This document shows, piece by piece, positions 34,029-42,997 of a stretch of 64,000 nt of DNA. Numbering within the stretch: position 1 is the first letter of the stretch; each line of letters begins with the position of its first letter. Position numbers and translations under genes: made by a program. The notes beneath the pieces were generated by a model, which saw only the letters and a program-made list of their open reading frames with translations, did not search any database and was not told the origin of the DNA. The stretch lies in assembly GCF_006715095.1 (NCBI RefSeq), contig NZ_VFMO01000001.1, positions 3,038,001-3,102,000 on the forward strand. The letters are read 5' to 3'. This DNA is from Yimella lutea. GTDB taxonomy: Bacteria; Actinomycetota; Actinomycetes; Actinomycetales; Dermatophilaceae.

Positions 34029-35525
34029 ATGCCCGAACGGTTGCTGCCCACCGCTGATCCGATCCGGCGGGTTCTGGACGCGGTCGCCCAGGTCACCGGG
34101 GAACTCGAGCTCGAGAGCGTCCTCGACAACATTGTCCGCACCGCATGTGAACTCGTCGGAGCCCGCTACGGCGCGCTCGGAATCGTCGACACCGCAGGCG
34201 AGTTGCACGGGCTCATCTTCCACGGTGTCGACGCGTCGAAGTGCCCGATCCGGGAGACTCCGCACGGCCGGGGAATCCTGCGTCTGCTGATCGACGACCC
34301 GCGTCCCATCCGGATGGCGAAGATGACCGACCACCCCGTGTCGGTGGGCATGCCTGCCGCGCACAAACACATGGAAAGCTTCCTCGGTGTTCCGGTACAG
34401 GGTCGCGGCAAGGTGTTCGGCAACCTCTATCTGACCGAGAAGATCGCAGCGAACGAGTTCTCCGACGAGGATCTCGCGATCACCCAGTCCCTTGCGGCGG
34501 CGGCATCGATCGCGATCGACAACGCACAGCTGTTCCAGGCAGCCACCGCGCGGGAACGGTGGCTGCAGGCGGGAGTGGACGCAGTCGACATCATCGAAAA
34601 GGAGGGCTGGACGCCGGACGTCTGGCAACGACTGAGCCAGCATCTCCGGTCGGTCGTCGGCGCAGACCTGGTACGCCTGCGTGACGCACCCGACGAGTCG
34701 ACCCGCCTGCTGACCGACGACGAGTTGAGCGCCTGGGGACTCATCCCGGCCCGCGACACCGGACTATTACTGGTGATCGAGGCGGGTGGCGAACGTCTGT
34801 GCGCGATGGAACTGGCCTGGCGGGGCGGCAAGGACACCGTGCGCGACCCGATCGTCGAACAAGGACGTTCGCTGGCCGATCGCGTCGCCGGAGCCTGGTT
34901 GCTCGGCCGTCGGCGTGCCGAACTGGAGCGACTGGCGGTGCTCGAGGACCGCGACCGTATCGCCCGCGACCTGCACGACGTGGTGATCCAACGCCTGTTC
35001 GCCACCGGTCTGTCGGTGCAGGCCACGCTGGGTTCGCTTCCGGCTGCCGCTCAGCCACGCATCAACCGGGTGGTCGACGACCTGGACGAGACGATCAAAC
35101 AGATCCGCCGCACGATCTTCGAGCTGCAGACCGGACCGGTAGCCCTGACCCTTCCCGCCCAGCTGAATGCGTTGGCGAACGACAGCGCGACCGCGATGGG
35201 ACACACCGCGCAGATCGAACTGCACGGCGATATCTCATGTCTGTCCGACGAACTCGCCGCCGACATTCTCACCGTGCTGCGTGAGTGCTTCGCCAACGTG
35301 GCAAGGCATGCTCACGCCGACGTCACGACCGCACGCATCGGTGTCGACCCATCAGGTGTGCGAATCACTGTGCAGGACAACGGAGTCGGCATCGACCAGA
35401 CGGTGTCCAGGCGCAGCGGCCTGGCGAACATCCGCGACCGCGCCGTTGCCCGTGGCGGCAGTTGCAAGGTGGAACCCCGCCCCGAAGGCGGTACCCGCGT
35501 CGACTGGCAGGCACCGACGGGCTGA
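34029..35525 (+). CDS. DevS/DosT-like GAF-GAF sensor histidine kinase
   Basis: A 498-residue soluble kinase. The first GAF domain (about 20-165) contains RYGALGIVDTAGELHGLIFH and the segment SVGMPAAHKHMESFLGVPVQ. A His here (112 or 114) lies where DevS/DosT bind heme, judging from memory of those sequences. The second GAF domain covers about 175-300. HisKA_3 has phospho-acceptor His316 in DRIARDLHDVVIQRLFATGL, almost identical to DevS. The ATPase domain shows N-box ECFANVARHAHAD and G-boxes in VQDNGVGID and RSGLANIRDRA. It probably senses O2, NO or redox state and phosphorylates the divergently encoded DevR-like protein. Confidence 0.92.
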   Translation: MPERLLPTADPIRRVLDAVAQVTGELELESVLDNIVRTACELVGARYGALGIVDTAGELHGLIFHGVDASKCPIRETPHGRGILRLLIDDPRPIRMAKMTDHPVSVGMPAAHKHMESFLGVPVQGRGKVFGNLYLTEKIAANEFSDEDLAITQSLAAAASIAIDNAQLFQAATARERWLQAGVDAVDIIEKEGWTPDVWQRLSQHLRSVVGADLVRLRDAPDESTRLLTDDELSAWGLIPARDTGLLLVIEAGGERLCAMELAWRGGKDTVRDPIVEQGRSLADRVAGAWLLGRRRAELERLAVLEDRDRIARDLHDVVIQRLFATGLSVQATLGSLPAAAQPRINRVVDDLDETIKQIRRTIFELQTGPVALTLPAQLNALANDSATAMGHTAQIELHGDISCLSDELAADILTVLRECFANVARHAHADVTTARIGVDPSGVRITVQDNGVGIDQTVSRRSGLANIRDRAVARGGSCKVEPRPEGGTRVDWQAPTG

Positions 35526-35528
35526 GGT

Positions 35529-36566
35529 TCAGTCCTGGGCCGCGAAGACCCGCACCGGACCCCGGACCGTCAGCGCAACGTGCTCGCCCGGCTCCATCGA
35601 GTCGGCACCGACCACTCGAGCCTTGACCGTGTCGCTGTCCCCGATGCGTAGGTTCATCAACGCATCGTGGCCGTAGTAGACACACGACTCGACGACGGCG
35701 TCCACCGCCCCGGTGCCGGCCGGTGACACCTGCACCTGCTCGGGACGCACCATGACCTCACAGGCGCCGGAGGGCATGAATCCGGCGACCGTCAGATCGC
35801 CGAGCCGGCAGTGCACCTTCCCCTGCGACGGGGTGCCCGGCAGGATCATCGCCTCGCCGAGGAAGGTGGCGACGTGGGGATCGACCGGCGAGCCGTAGAC
35901 GGTGCGCGGTGGCGCGACCTGGCGGAAGCGTCCATCGCGCAGCACGGCGACCTCGTCGGCGAACGACAGCGCCTCCGGCTGGTCGTGGGTCACCAGCAGT
36001 GCAGTCGCGCCGGTCTCGCGCAGCGCCTGCGCGGTGGCTTCGCGGGTTGCTTCCCGCAGCGCGGTGTCGAGCGCGGAGAAGGGTTCATCGAGCAGCACCA
36101 CCGTGGGCGAGAGTGCCAGCGCGCGCGCCAGCGCGACCCGTTGCTGCTGTCCACCCGACAGCTGATCCGGACGACGGTCTGCGAGTTCGGTTGGCAGACC
36201 TACGATTTCGAGCAGTTCCAGGACGCGTCCACGGTGCTTACGGCGCGGGAACGGTAGTCCGAAGGCGATGTTTCCGGCAACCGACAGGTGGGGGAAGAGT
36301 CCGCCGTCCTGGCGCACATAGCCGATACCACGCTTTTCCGGTGCGACGAACGTCTTGCCGTCGGCGGCCACCTGGCCGTCGATGAGGACCGACCCGGCCA
36401 GCGGTACGAGGAAGCCGGCGATCGCCTTCAGCAGGGTCGACTTTCCGCTGCCGGAGTCGCCGAGCACGGCGGTCGTGGTGCCGGAACGAACCAGCAGGTC
36501 GATGTCGTGCAGCACCGGCGTCGAACCGTAGCCGGTGCGCAGACCTCGCACCTCGACGTCGCTCAC
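35529..36566 (-). CDS. Fe3+-type ABC transporter ATP-binding protein
   Basis: A 345-residue ATPase of the FbpC/PotA/CysA class. Walker A is LGDSGSGKSTLLKAIAGF, the Q-loop is YVRQDGGLFPHLSV, the signature is QLSGGQQQRVALARAL, Walker B is TVVLLDEPFSALD, and the switch His is in LLVTHDQPEA. The C-terminal TOBE-like region (about 245-345, VMVRPEQVQVSPAG) is the usual regulatory domain. It overlaps the permease gene by 4 bases. The FbpC-like character and the upstream iron box suggest ferric iron import. The gene converges almost end to end on the sensor kinase gene. Confidence 0.9.
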   Translation of the reverse strand: MSDVEVRGLRTGYGSTPVLHDIDLLVRSGTTTAVLGDSGSGKSTLLKAIAGFLVPLAGSVLIDGQVAADGKTFVAPEKRGIGYVRQDGGLFPHLSVAGNIAFGLPFPRRKHRGRVLELLEIVGLPTELADRRPDQLSGGQQQRVALARALALSPTVVLLDEPFSALDTALREATREATAQALRETGATALLVTHDQPEALSFADEVAVLRDGRFRQVAPPRTVYGSPVDPHVATFLGEAMILPGTPSQGKVHCRLGDLTVAGFMPSGACEVMVRPEQVQVSPAGTGAVDAVVESCVYYGHDALMNLRIGDSDTVKARVVGADSMEPGEHVALTVRGPVRVFAAQD

Positions 36567-38113
36567 GCCATCTCCTTCGGGCTCACACGGCTGCTCGTGC
36601 GGCGCAGTTGCCGTCGCAGCAGCAGCGTCATCGGCACGGACAGCGCGATCATCATGACCGCGTAAGGCGCCGCGGCCACGTAGTCTAGTTCGTCACTCGC
36701 ACCCCAGAAGGCCAGAGCAAGTGTCCGCGTGCCGGTGGGAGCCAGCAGCAGGGTCGCAGTCAGTTCGGTGGACACCGCGAGCGCCACCAGTACGAACCCG
36801 GTCAGAAAGGACGGCAGCGCCAGCGGAAAGACCACGCGCGCGAACGTCCCGGCACCGCCGACACCGAGCGAACGGGATGCCTCCGACAGTTCCGGTGGCG
36901 CCGCCGCGAGCCCGGCACGCAGCGTGACCATCGCCCGTGGCACGAACAGAATCACGTAAGCAAGCACCAGCAGCGCGACCGACTGGTAGAGCCAGTCGGC
37001 CCAGCGAACACTGAGCGTCACCAGCGCCAGCGCCACCACGACTCCGGGCAATGCGGACGCGACGAACGTGATCCGCTCCAGGCTCATGGCGGTCAGATCA
37101 CGGCGGCGACTGAGCAACCAGGCCCCCGGCAGCGCGGCGAGCACCGCGAGGAGCCCGCCGGCGACCGCCAGGCCGAGGCTCGTGCCGGTGACCCGCAGCA
37201 GCGCCGGCACGTCGACGGCGTTCCTGCCGATCGCGGTGAGCATCCAGCGGGCGACCAGCACGACGGGGACGACGACGGACACCGCGACGACCGCGGACAG
37301 GGCCAAGAGCGAGGGAATCTTCCACAGCCCCAGCGGGACTCGCTGCGGACGTTCAGGCGCTCCGCCACCCACACGAGCCACGCGTGCGCGTCCGCGCAGC
37401 ACCACCTCGAGTGTCAGGACGACAACGCACAGCAGCAGCAGGACAGCGGCCAGCAGACTTCCCTGTGCGTCGCTGAACCCGATCGCGTACTGCTGCAGGA
37501 TCGCGGTGGTGAAGGTTTGGTAGCGCATCATCTCCAGCACGCCGTACTCGGCGAGCAGGTGCAGCGCGACGATGAGTGCTCCGCCGCAGATGGCCGGACG
37601 CAGGCGCGGCAGCACGGTGCGCAGCACGGCCTGCCTGCGGTTCAGCCCGAGCGATCGGGCGATGTTCTCGTCGGCCCCGTCGAGCACGCGAAGCAGCGCT
37701 GCGACAGGCAGGAAGACGAACGGGAAGTAGGCGAAGGTCGTGACCAGCGCGGCTCCGGTGAACCCGCTCAGTTGCGGGCGCACCGAGACCCAGGCGTACG
37801 CACTCACGAACGCCGGGACAGCCAGGGGGGCGAGCAGCAACGTCCGCCACATCCCGGCGGCCGGCAGGTCGGTACGTTCCACCAGCCATGCGGCGCCGAC
37901 TCCGATCAGGACGGCGGCCGGCACGGTCACGACCATCAGCAGGCCGGTGTGCTGCAGCAGTTCACCGATGCGAGGACGCACCAGGAACTCGACGGCGGCG
38001 TCCCAGCCGAGCGAGAACGCCTGCACCGCGATGACGATCAGCGGCAGCACGATGGACGCCGCAACGAGGGCAGCGAGCAGCGTGACGAGGGGGCTTCTAG
38101 AGGATGCCCGCAT
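36563..38113 (-). CDS. Fe3+-type ABC transporter permease (FbpB-like, double domain)
   Basis: A 516-residue permease with two fused BPD-type membrane domains, each with an EAA loop contacting the ATPase: ENIARSLGLNRRQAVLRTVL in the first half and ELSEASRSLGVGGAGTFARV in the second. About 12 helices are expected. This double-length architecture is typical of FbpB/SfuB iron permeases. The start overlaps the substrate-binding-protein gene by 17 bases, so the three transporter genes are tightly coupled. Confidence 0.9.
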   Translation of the reverse strand: MRASSRSPLVTLLAALVAASIVLPLIVIAVQAFSLGWDAAVEFLVRPRIGELLQHTGLLMVVTVPAAVLIGVGAAWLVERTDLPAAGMWRTLLLAPLAVPAFVSAYAWVSVRPQLSGFTGAALVTTFAYFPFVFLPVAALLRVLDGADENIARSLGLNRRQAVLRTVLPRLRPAICGGALIVALHLLAEYGVLEMMRYQTFTTAILQQYAIGFSDAQGSLLAAVLLLLCVVVLTLEVVLRGRARVARVGGGAPERPQRVPLGLWKIPSLLALSAVVAVSVVVPVVLVARWMLTAIGRNAVDVPALLRVTGTSLGLAVAGGLLAVLAALPGAWLLSRRRDLTAMSLERITFVASALPGVVVALALVTLSVRWADWLYQSVALLVLAYVILFVPRAMVTLRAGLAAAPPELSEASRSLGVGGAGTFARVVFPLALPSFLTGFVLVALAVSTELTATLLLAPTGTRTLALAFWGASDELDYVAAAPYAVMMIALSVPMTLLLRRQLRRTSSRVSPKEMA

Positions 38114-39128
38114 CCGTCATCATCTGGATCACGATGTCGGAGTTGAGGTTGAAGGGGTCGACCTTCGGCGCCTGCAGCGAGTTGAGCGCGGGCAACGCCG
38201 GGTCGGACTTGGCGTCCTTGCCCACGGCGTACTCCATCGACTTGCTGTCGGTCAGCACCTGCTGCCCCTGCAGCCCGGTGATGAACTTCAGGAACTGCTG
38301 CGCCTTGTCCGCCTTCTTCGAGCTCTTCAGCACGCCACCGGCGGAGAGGCTGACGAAGGCGCCCGGGTCCTCGCCCTTGAAGTAGTGCAGCTTGGTGTTC
38401 TTGCTGCCCTCCTTGGTCTTCGCCTGGTCGCGGTACCAGTAGTAGTGGTACATGATCCCGACCGGCACCTCGCCGGCGTTGACGGCCTTCATGGTGGCGA
38501 CATTGTTCTGATAGATCTTCGCGTTCGCCTTCAGCGCCTTCAGCCACGCCTGCGTCGCGGGCTTCCCCTTCATCGCCAGCATCCCGGCGACGATCGCCTG
38601 GAAGTCGGCGCCGCCCGGTGCGCCGCCCCATTTGTCCTTCCACTGCGGCTGCTGCAGATCCATCATCGACTTCGGCAGCGCCGATTCCTTGATCTTGGAC
38701 GGGTTGTAGACCAGGACGGTCGAGCGCGCGGCGATCGCGGTCCAGTCCTTGCTGGACGGCGCGAAACCTTGGGGCAGCTGGGCGAGCGTCGCCGCTTCGA
38801 CGGGCGCGAGGAGGTTCGCGCGGGACACCACGGTCATCGCCGGGCTGTTCTCGGTGAGGAAGACGTCGGCGGGCGATTTGGCGCCCTCCTCGACGATCTG
38901 CTGCCCCATCGAGGAGTCCTTGCCGGGGCGGACCTGGGTTTTGACCCCGGTCGCCTCGGTGAAGGCCTCAGCCCACGCCTGGGTGACGTTCTCGTGCTGC
39001 GAGGAGTAGATCACCAGCGCGTCGGGGTCGGCCTTGAACTCGTCGTCACTGCCACCACAGGCGGTCAGGGTGAGTGCGGCGGCCGTGAGGCCCGCGATGA
39101 AGGTGCGTCGACGCAGGTTCGGTTGCAC
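38097..39128 (-). CDS. Fe3+-type ABC transporter substrate-binding lipoprotein
   Basis: A 343-residue extracytoplasmic binding protein (FbpA/SfuA class). Signal peptide with lipobox LTAC (QPNLRRRTFIAGLTAAALTL), an RRR/F pattern near the start that could also allow Tat export. The mature part begins LVIYSSQHENVTQAWAEAFT, the classic ferric-binding opening. It continues with VRPGKDSSMGQQIVEEGAKS, PADVFLTENSPAM and a Tyr-rich region GIMYHYYWYRDQ, the usual place of the iron-ligating tyrosines. GTG start at 39128 with GGAAGGA upstream, 2 bases after the stop of the adenylation fusion gene. Confidence 0.92.
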   Translation of the reverse strand: MQPNLRRRTFIAGLTAAALTLTACGGSDDEFKADPDALVIYSSQHENVTQAWAEAFTEATGVKTQVRPGKDSSMGQQIVEEGAKSPADVFLTENSPAMTVVSRANLLAPVEAATLAQLPQGFAPSSKDWTAIAARSTVLVYNPSKIKESALPKSMMDLQQPQWKDKWGGAPGGADFQAIVAGMLAMKGKPATQAWLKALKANAKIYQNNVATMKAVNAGEVPVGIMYHYYWYRDQAKTKEGSKNTKLHYFKGEDPGAFVSLSAGGVLKSSKKADKAQQFLKFITGLQGQQVLTDSKSMEYAVGKDAKSDPALPALNSLQAPKVDPFNLNSDIVIQMMTDAGIL

Positions 39129-39130
39129 GG

Positions 39131-41707
39131 TCAGTGATCCTTCCGATCGGGTTGGGCGGGAAGCCGATTGCGCAGCCGGCGAACGGCTGGGTCGGCGAGC
39201 CACCAGATGAGGCAACCACCGGCCAGGCCGGTGAGCGTCTTGATGATCGCAGTGACGGTCCCGATCCCGGTGTCCGGGACGGCCTGGAACAGCTGGAACT
39301 GGAAGATGTAGATGTACAGCGATGCCGAGGCGAGCAGCACGATCGGCGCGATCATCCGTACTGGCACGCGCAGTTCCGGCACGAACGCAATCACCGTCAC
39401 GCCGGCGACGACCATCAGGCTGCGGCGCGGGTCGGGGAACAACGTGGCGATGCCTGCCACCACGACCGCGATCGTGACCAGCTTGCGGACGACGTCGTCG
39501 GCGTGCGCGAGCGCCGCGCCGGTGGCGACGATCCAGAACACGGTGTACGGCAGTCCGTCGATGGGGCGATCGGTGACGGCCTGCGTGACGAACCGGGGCA
39601 CCAGGGCGAGAGCGGCGATCAGCAAGTACAGACGCCAAGGGTCGCGATCCCGTGCCCTCGCGACCGCCGGGATCGCGACGAGTGCGGTGAGCACGAGCAG
39701 ACTCAACACGAGGGCGTCGATGAACCACAATTCCACCCGGGAGTCGCTGGTACTGCCGAACAGCCAGTTGAGCATGAACACGTTCGGCCAGCCGTAGCGT
39801 TCGGTGAGCACCATGCCGATGAACGCGGCACAGGCCGTCGGGACGCCGATGCCGATCACCGATCGTAGGGTGGCGCGCCATCGGCGTCCGGTGTCGGGCA
39901 GCGCCAGCCCGAAGCGGGCGGCGCTCCAGCCGGCGAGCGCGAGCAGGATGTGCGCTCCGCCGGCGAGGTCGACCACCTGGGTGTGAGAGGCACAGATCAT
40001 CACCACGGCGATGGCGCGGACGACGACCGAGGTCTCGATGGTGCTTCGTCGTTGGGCGGTTGCCGTCGCGAGTTCGCGGACGGGTCGCCGGTGCCAGTCG
40101 CGCGGTAGATCCCCGACCAATGCGGTGAGACGCGCGGTCGCCGGGACGTGGGTCAGTGAGTCGCCCCCGTGTTCGACGAACGACTTGTCGGGGTCGACGG
40201 CGTCGAGCGCAAGCACGTCGCCGATCGTCGCGGCGACCATGGACACCGTCGCACCCGTACCGGCGCCGTCGACCGCCCGACGGGTCTGCGAGCACTCGTC
40301 GCGGGTGGCGGCGCGCACGAGTGCGTCCGCGCCGATTCGGTCGACCTTGCCGTTGTCGAGCAGTGGAATCGGCGTGACCGCGACGTCGATGACGGCGGGG
40401 CCGACCCCGCTCGCGACGGCTGCCGCCCGGCGGACCTTGGCGGCCTGGCGCAGTTCCCGCAGCCGCGGTGCCACCGCGATGCGCAGGCCGGTGTCGTCTC
40501 CGCCGACGACGGCTTCGTACCCGGCGTCGCCGAGCAGGCGCTCGACCCGTCCGAGATCGACCCGCAGACCCATCAGCTTCACGAAACCACTGCGTCGGCC
40601 GACGATCCGGATGACGCCGTCGTCGTCGATGCGTGCGAGATCGCCGGTGCGCAGTTCGTGCTGCATGCGCCCGAGTGCGAGATCGTCCGCATGTTCGGCG
40701 TAGCCGAGCATCACACTGTCTCCGGTGACGACGAGTTCGCCGACGCCGTCCGAATTCGCCTCCGGCACAGTGTGATCCAGCCGCACCTGGGTGCCTCGGA
40801 TGGCGACTCCGACGGTGTCGGGGTGCGTCGATGCGGCCCCGGCGGGTGCGATGGCGATCCGGGCTGTGGCCTCGGTCTGTCCGTACATCACGCGCAGATC
40901 GATGCCCTGGCGGGATCCTGAGCCGGCGAGCCGGGTCACCGACTCGGGCGCCAATCGTCCGCCGGCCTGGGTGAGCATCCGCAGGTCGGGGAAGGCTGCG
41001 TCGAGCACGTCGTGCTCGAGCATCCACTGGGCCGAGTGCGGCACCAGCGGGACGTTGCTGACGCGCTCGCGGCGAACGAGGTCCCAGAACTCGTCGTCGA
41101 TCGACGATCCGTCGTGCAGCACGATGGACGCGCCCGCCATCAGGTGTGAGTGCAGCACCGACAGCCCGTAGCAATAAAACAGCGGCAGGGCGGTGATGCC
41201 CCGATCCTGCGGCGTGAGACCGAGCGCTTCGGCGATACCGGCAGCGTTCGCGCGCAGGTTGTCGTGCGACAGACGCACCAGTTTCGGCGATCCGGTGCTG
41301 CCCGACGTGCTGGTCAGCACGGCGAGATCGTCGTGCAGCAGATGGGTGGGTCGCCCGTCGTAGGACACCCGCTCGAAGGCGTCGTCGCGGTGCCGAAAGT
41401 CGGGTGAGTAGGCCTGCAGCACCTCGTCGTTGGGAGCCGGTGAAAGAACCAGGGCGACGTGACCGGCTTCCAGCACGGCGAGATAGGACACGACCGCCTC
41501 GAGCGTGCGCTCGAACGGGATGTGGACCAGACAGCGGCCGTCGAGGCGGTCGGGCAACAGCGCCGCCCGCGTGTGCACAAGTTCGGTCAATTCCGCGCGG
41601 CTGATGTCGCGTCCGTTGGCCGTGATCGCGCAGGCGTCGAGCTGCGTCCGCGTCGAGCTCGCGAACGCAGCAAGGCGCGGCGAGGCGAACGCCGGTTCCA
41701 GCAGCAC
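39131..41707 (-). CDS. Adenylation-carrier-acyltransferase_3 fusion protein
   Basis: An 858-residue three-part protein. Residues 1 to about 460 are an AMP-forming adenylation domain: A3 loop TSTSGSTGSPKLVRLSHDNL, A5 MYGQTEATARI, A7 LRTGDLARIDDDG, A8 GRRSGFVKLMGLRVDLGRVE and A10 DNGKVDR. About 480-550 is an acyl/peptidyl carrier domain with the phosphopantetheine Ser517 in VEHGGDSLTHVP. About 555-850 is a polytopic acyltransferase_3 (OafA-like) domain with the Arg/His signature in VVVRAIAVVMICASH. It could activate an acid, load it on the carrier and transfer it across or at the membrane. GTG start. It leads the iron transporter operon behind an iron box. Substrate unknown. Confidence 0.85.
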   Translation of the reverse strand: MLLEPAFASPRLAAFASSTRTQLDACAITANGRDISRAELTELVHTRAALLPDRLDGRCLVHIPFERTLEAVVSYLAVLEAGHVALVLSPAPNDEVLQAYSPDFRHRDDAFERVSYDGRPTHLLHDDLAVLTSTSGSTGSPKLVRLSHDNLRANAAGIAEALGLTPQDRGITALPLFYCYGLSVLHSHLMAGASIVLHDGSSIDDEFWDLVRRERVSNVPLVPHSAQWMLEHDVLDAAFPDLRMLTQAGGRLAPESVTRLAGSGSRQGIDLRVMYGQTEATARIAIAPAGAASTHPDTVGVAIRGTQVRLDHTVPEANSDGVGELVVTGDSVMLGYAEHADDLALGRMQHELRTGDLARIDDDGVIRIVGRRSGFVKLMGLRVDLGRVERLLGDAGYEAVVGGDDTGLRIAVAPRLRELRQAAKVRRAAAVASGVGPAVIDVAVTPIPLLDNGKVDRIGADALVRAATRDECSQTRRAVDGAGTGATVSMVAATIGDVLALDAVDPDKSFVEHGGDSLTHVPATARLTALVGDLPRDWHRRPVRELATATAQRRSTIETSVVVRAIAVVMICASHTQVVDLAGGAHILLALAGWSAARFGLALPDTGRRWRATLRSVIGIGVPTACAAFIGMVLTERYGWPNVFMLNWLFGSTSDSRVELWFIDALVLSLLVLTALVAIPAVARARDRDPWRLYLLIAALALVPRFVTQAVTDRPIDGLPYTVFWIVATGAALAHADDVVRKLVTIAVVVAGIATLFPDPRRSLMVVAGVTVIAFVPELRVPVRMIAPIVLLASASLYIYIFQFQLFQAVPDTGIGTVTAIIKTLTGLAGGCLIWWLADPAVRRLRNRLPAQPDRKDH

Positions 41708-41711
41708 GGCG

Positions 41712-41739
41712 TAAGGTTAGTCTGCACTAAGTGCAGACT
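41712..41739. promoter_or_regulatory. DtxR/IdeR-like iron box with overlapping palindrome
   Basis: TAAGGTTAGTCTGCACTAA at 41712-41730 matches the DtxR/IdeR consensus TTAGGTTAGSCTAACCTAA at about 14 of 19 positions. It overlaps a perfect 10-bp inverted repeat, AGTCTGCACT and AGTGCAGACT around a central A (41719-41739). It lies 4 bases upstream of the GTG of the fusion gene, so the promoter overlaps it or the transcript is leaderless. It implies iron repression of the operon 41707-35529. Confidence 0.6.
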
Positions 41740-41764
41740 CCGAATCGGCCGAGACGGTCGACTC

Positions 41765-42997
41765 TCAGCCCAGTGAACCGCGAATGAGCTCCATGCTCGT
41801 GGTGACATCGGTGAACCGGGTCGTCAGTGGCGCCAGGCCGATCCGAATGCCGTCGGGAGCACGGAAGTCGGGGATCACACCGTCGTCCCACAGCTGCCGA
41901 TAGACCTCCCGGAAGTCGTTGCGGCACAACGTGATGTGCCCCCCTCGCCGCTTAGCATCGCGAGGCGACGCCAGTCGCACACCCAGCGGGGCGAGCCACG
42001 CATCGTGCACCTCTATCGCGAACTCGGTCAACGCGACGGACTTCTCTCGGATCGCCTCGACCTTCGCACGCTGCACCATCTGCACACCGGCTCGCACCGG
42101 CACCATGCCGACGATCGGCGGAGTGCCGCTCACCAGCGACCGGATACCACCGGCGGGCACGTAACCGGGCGCCATCTCGAACGGTTCGGCTCGTCCCATC
42201 CAGCCATGGATCGGCTGACGCAGGTTGCCCTGGTGGCGCCGCGCGACGTAACCGAAGGCCGGCGCGCCGGGGCCACCGTTGAGGTACTTGTAGGTGCAGC
42301 CAACCGCGAGGTCGACACCCCACTCGTCCAGTTGCATGGGAACGACCCCGACCGAGTGGCACAGATCCCACAGCACCAGGGCGCCGGCGTCGTGGACGAT
42401 CTTCGTGATCGCCGGCATGTCGGCCAGCCATGCGGAGCGGTAGGCGACGTGACTGAGCACGACGAGCGCGGTGCGCTCCCCCACCACTGCGGCGATCTGA
42501 TCGGGCGTGACGCCGGTGTCGGGGTCGGCATCGATCCACCGAAGGTTGAAGCCACGTTCGCGTGAAATCCCCTCCAGCACATAGCGATCGGTCGGGAAGT
42601 TGTCGGTGTCGAGGACGATCTCGTCGCGTCCGTCCGGGGCCGCGTCGACGGCAGCTCGCGCAAGCTTGTAGAGCATGACGGTGGTCGAGTCGGCCACGAC
42701 GGTCTGTCCGTCAGCGGCTCCGAGACAGGCATCGGCGATGAGGTCGCCGGTCTGCTCGGGCCACTGCATCCAGGGGTCGTCGCCGTCGGTCCAGCCGCGG
42801 ATCAACTCGCTCCCCCAGGCATCGGTCACCAGTTCGGCCAGTGCCGACTGGGCGGCCTTCGTCGGGCGGCCCAGCGAGTTGCCGTCGAGGTAGGCGGCCA
42901 GGCGACCCTGCTTCGCCGGGACGAAATCGTCCAGGAAGTGCTGTAACGGGTCGTCGAGGTCGAGGTCCATCGCCCGGCGCACGAGTTCGTCGATCAC
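41765..42997 (-). CDS. kynU: Kynureninase
   Basis: PLP-dependent hydrolase converting kynurenine to anthranilate plus alanine. The 410 residues show the family plan: YLDGNSLGRPTKAAQ near 37, WGSELIRGWTDGDDPW, a DSTTVMLYKLARAAV cofactor-binding segment, VLDTDNFPTDRYVLEGI, ALVLWDLCHSVGVVPMQLDE with the PLP Asp, and the cofactor Lys237 in GCTYKYLNGGPGAPAF. Start taken as the GTG at 42997, overlapping the kynA stop; an ATG at 42970 is possible. Together with kynA it gives tryptophan breakdown to anthranilate, except for the formamidase, which was not seen here. Confidence 0.95.
   Translation of the reverse strand: MIDELVRRAMDLDLDDPLQHFLDDFVPAKQGRLAAYLDGNSLGRPTKAAQSALAELVTDAWGSELIRGWTDGDDPWMQWPEQTGDLIADACLGAADGQTVVADSTTVMLYKLARAAVDAAPDGRDEIVLDTDNFPTDRYVLEGISRERGFNLRWIDADPDTGVTPDQIAAVVGERTALVVLSHVAYRSAWLADMPAITKIVHDAGALVLWDLCHSVGVVPMQLDEWGVDLAVGCTYKYLNGGPGAPAFGYVARRHQGNLRQPIHGWMGRAEPFEMAPGYVPAGGIRSLVSGTPPIVGMVPVRAGVQMVQRAKVEAIREKSVALTEFAIEVHDAWLAPLGVRLASPRDAKRRGGHITLCRNDFREVYRQLWDDGVIPDFRAPDGIRIGLAPLTTRFTDVTTSMELIRGSLG

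Noticed and set aside
38097..41174. 1025-codon open frame on the minus strand
   Set aside because: Only its last 343 codons are real (the substrate-binding protein). The upstream part is an Arg-rich out-of-frame reading of the adenylation fusion gene.
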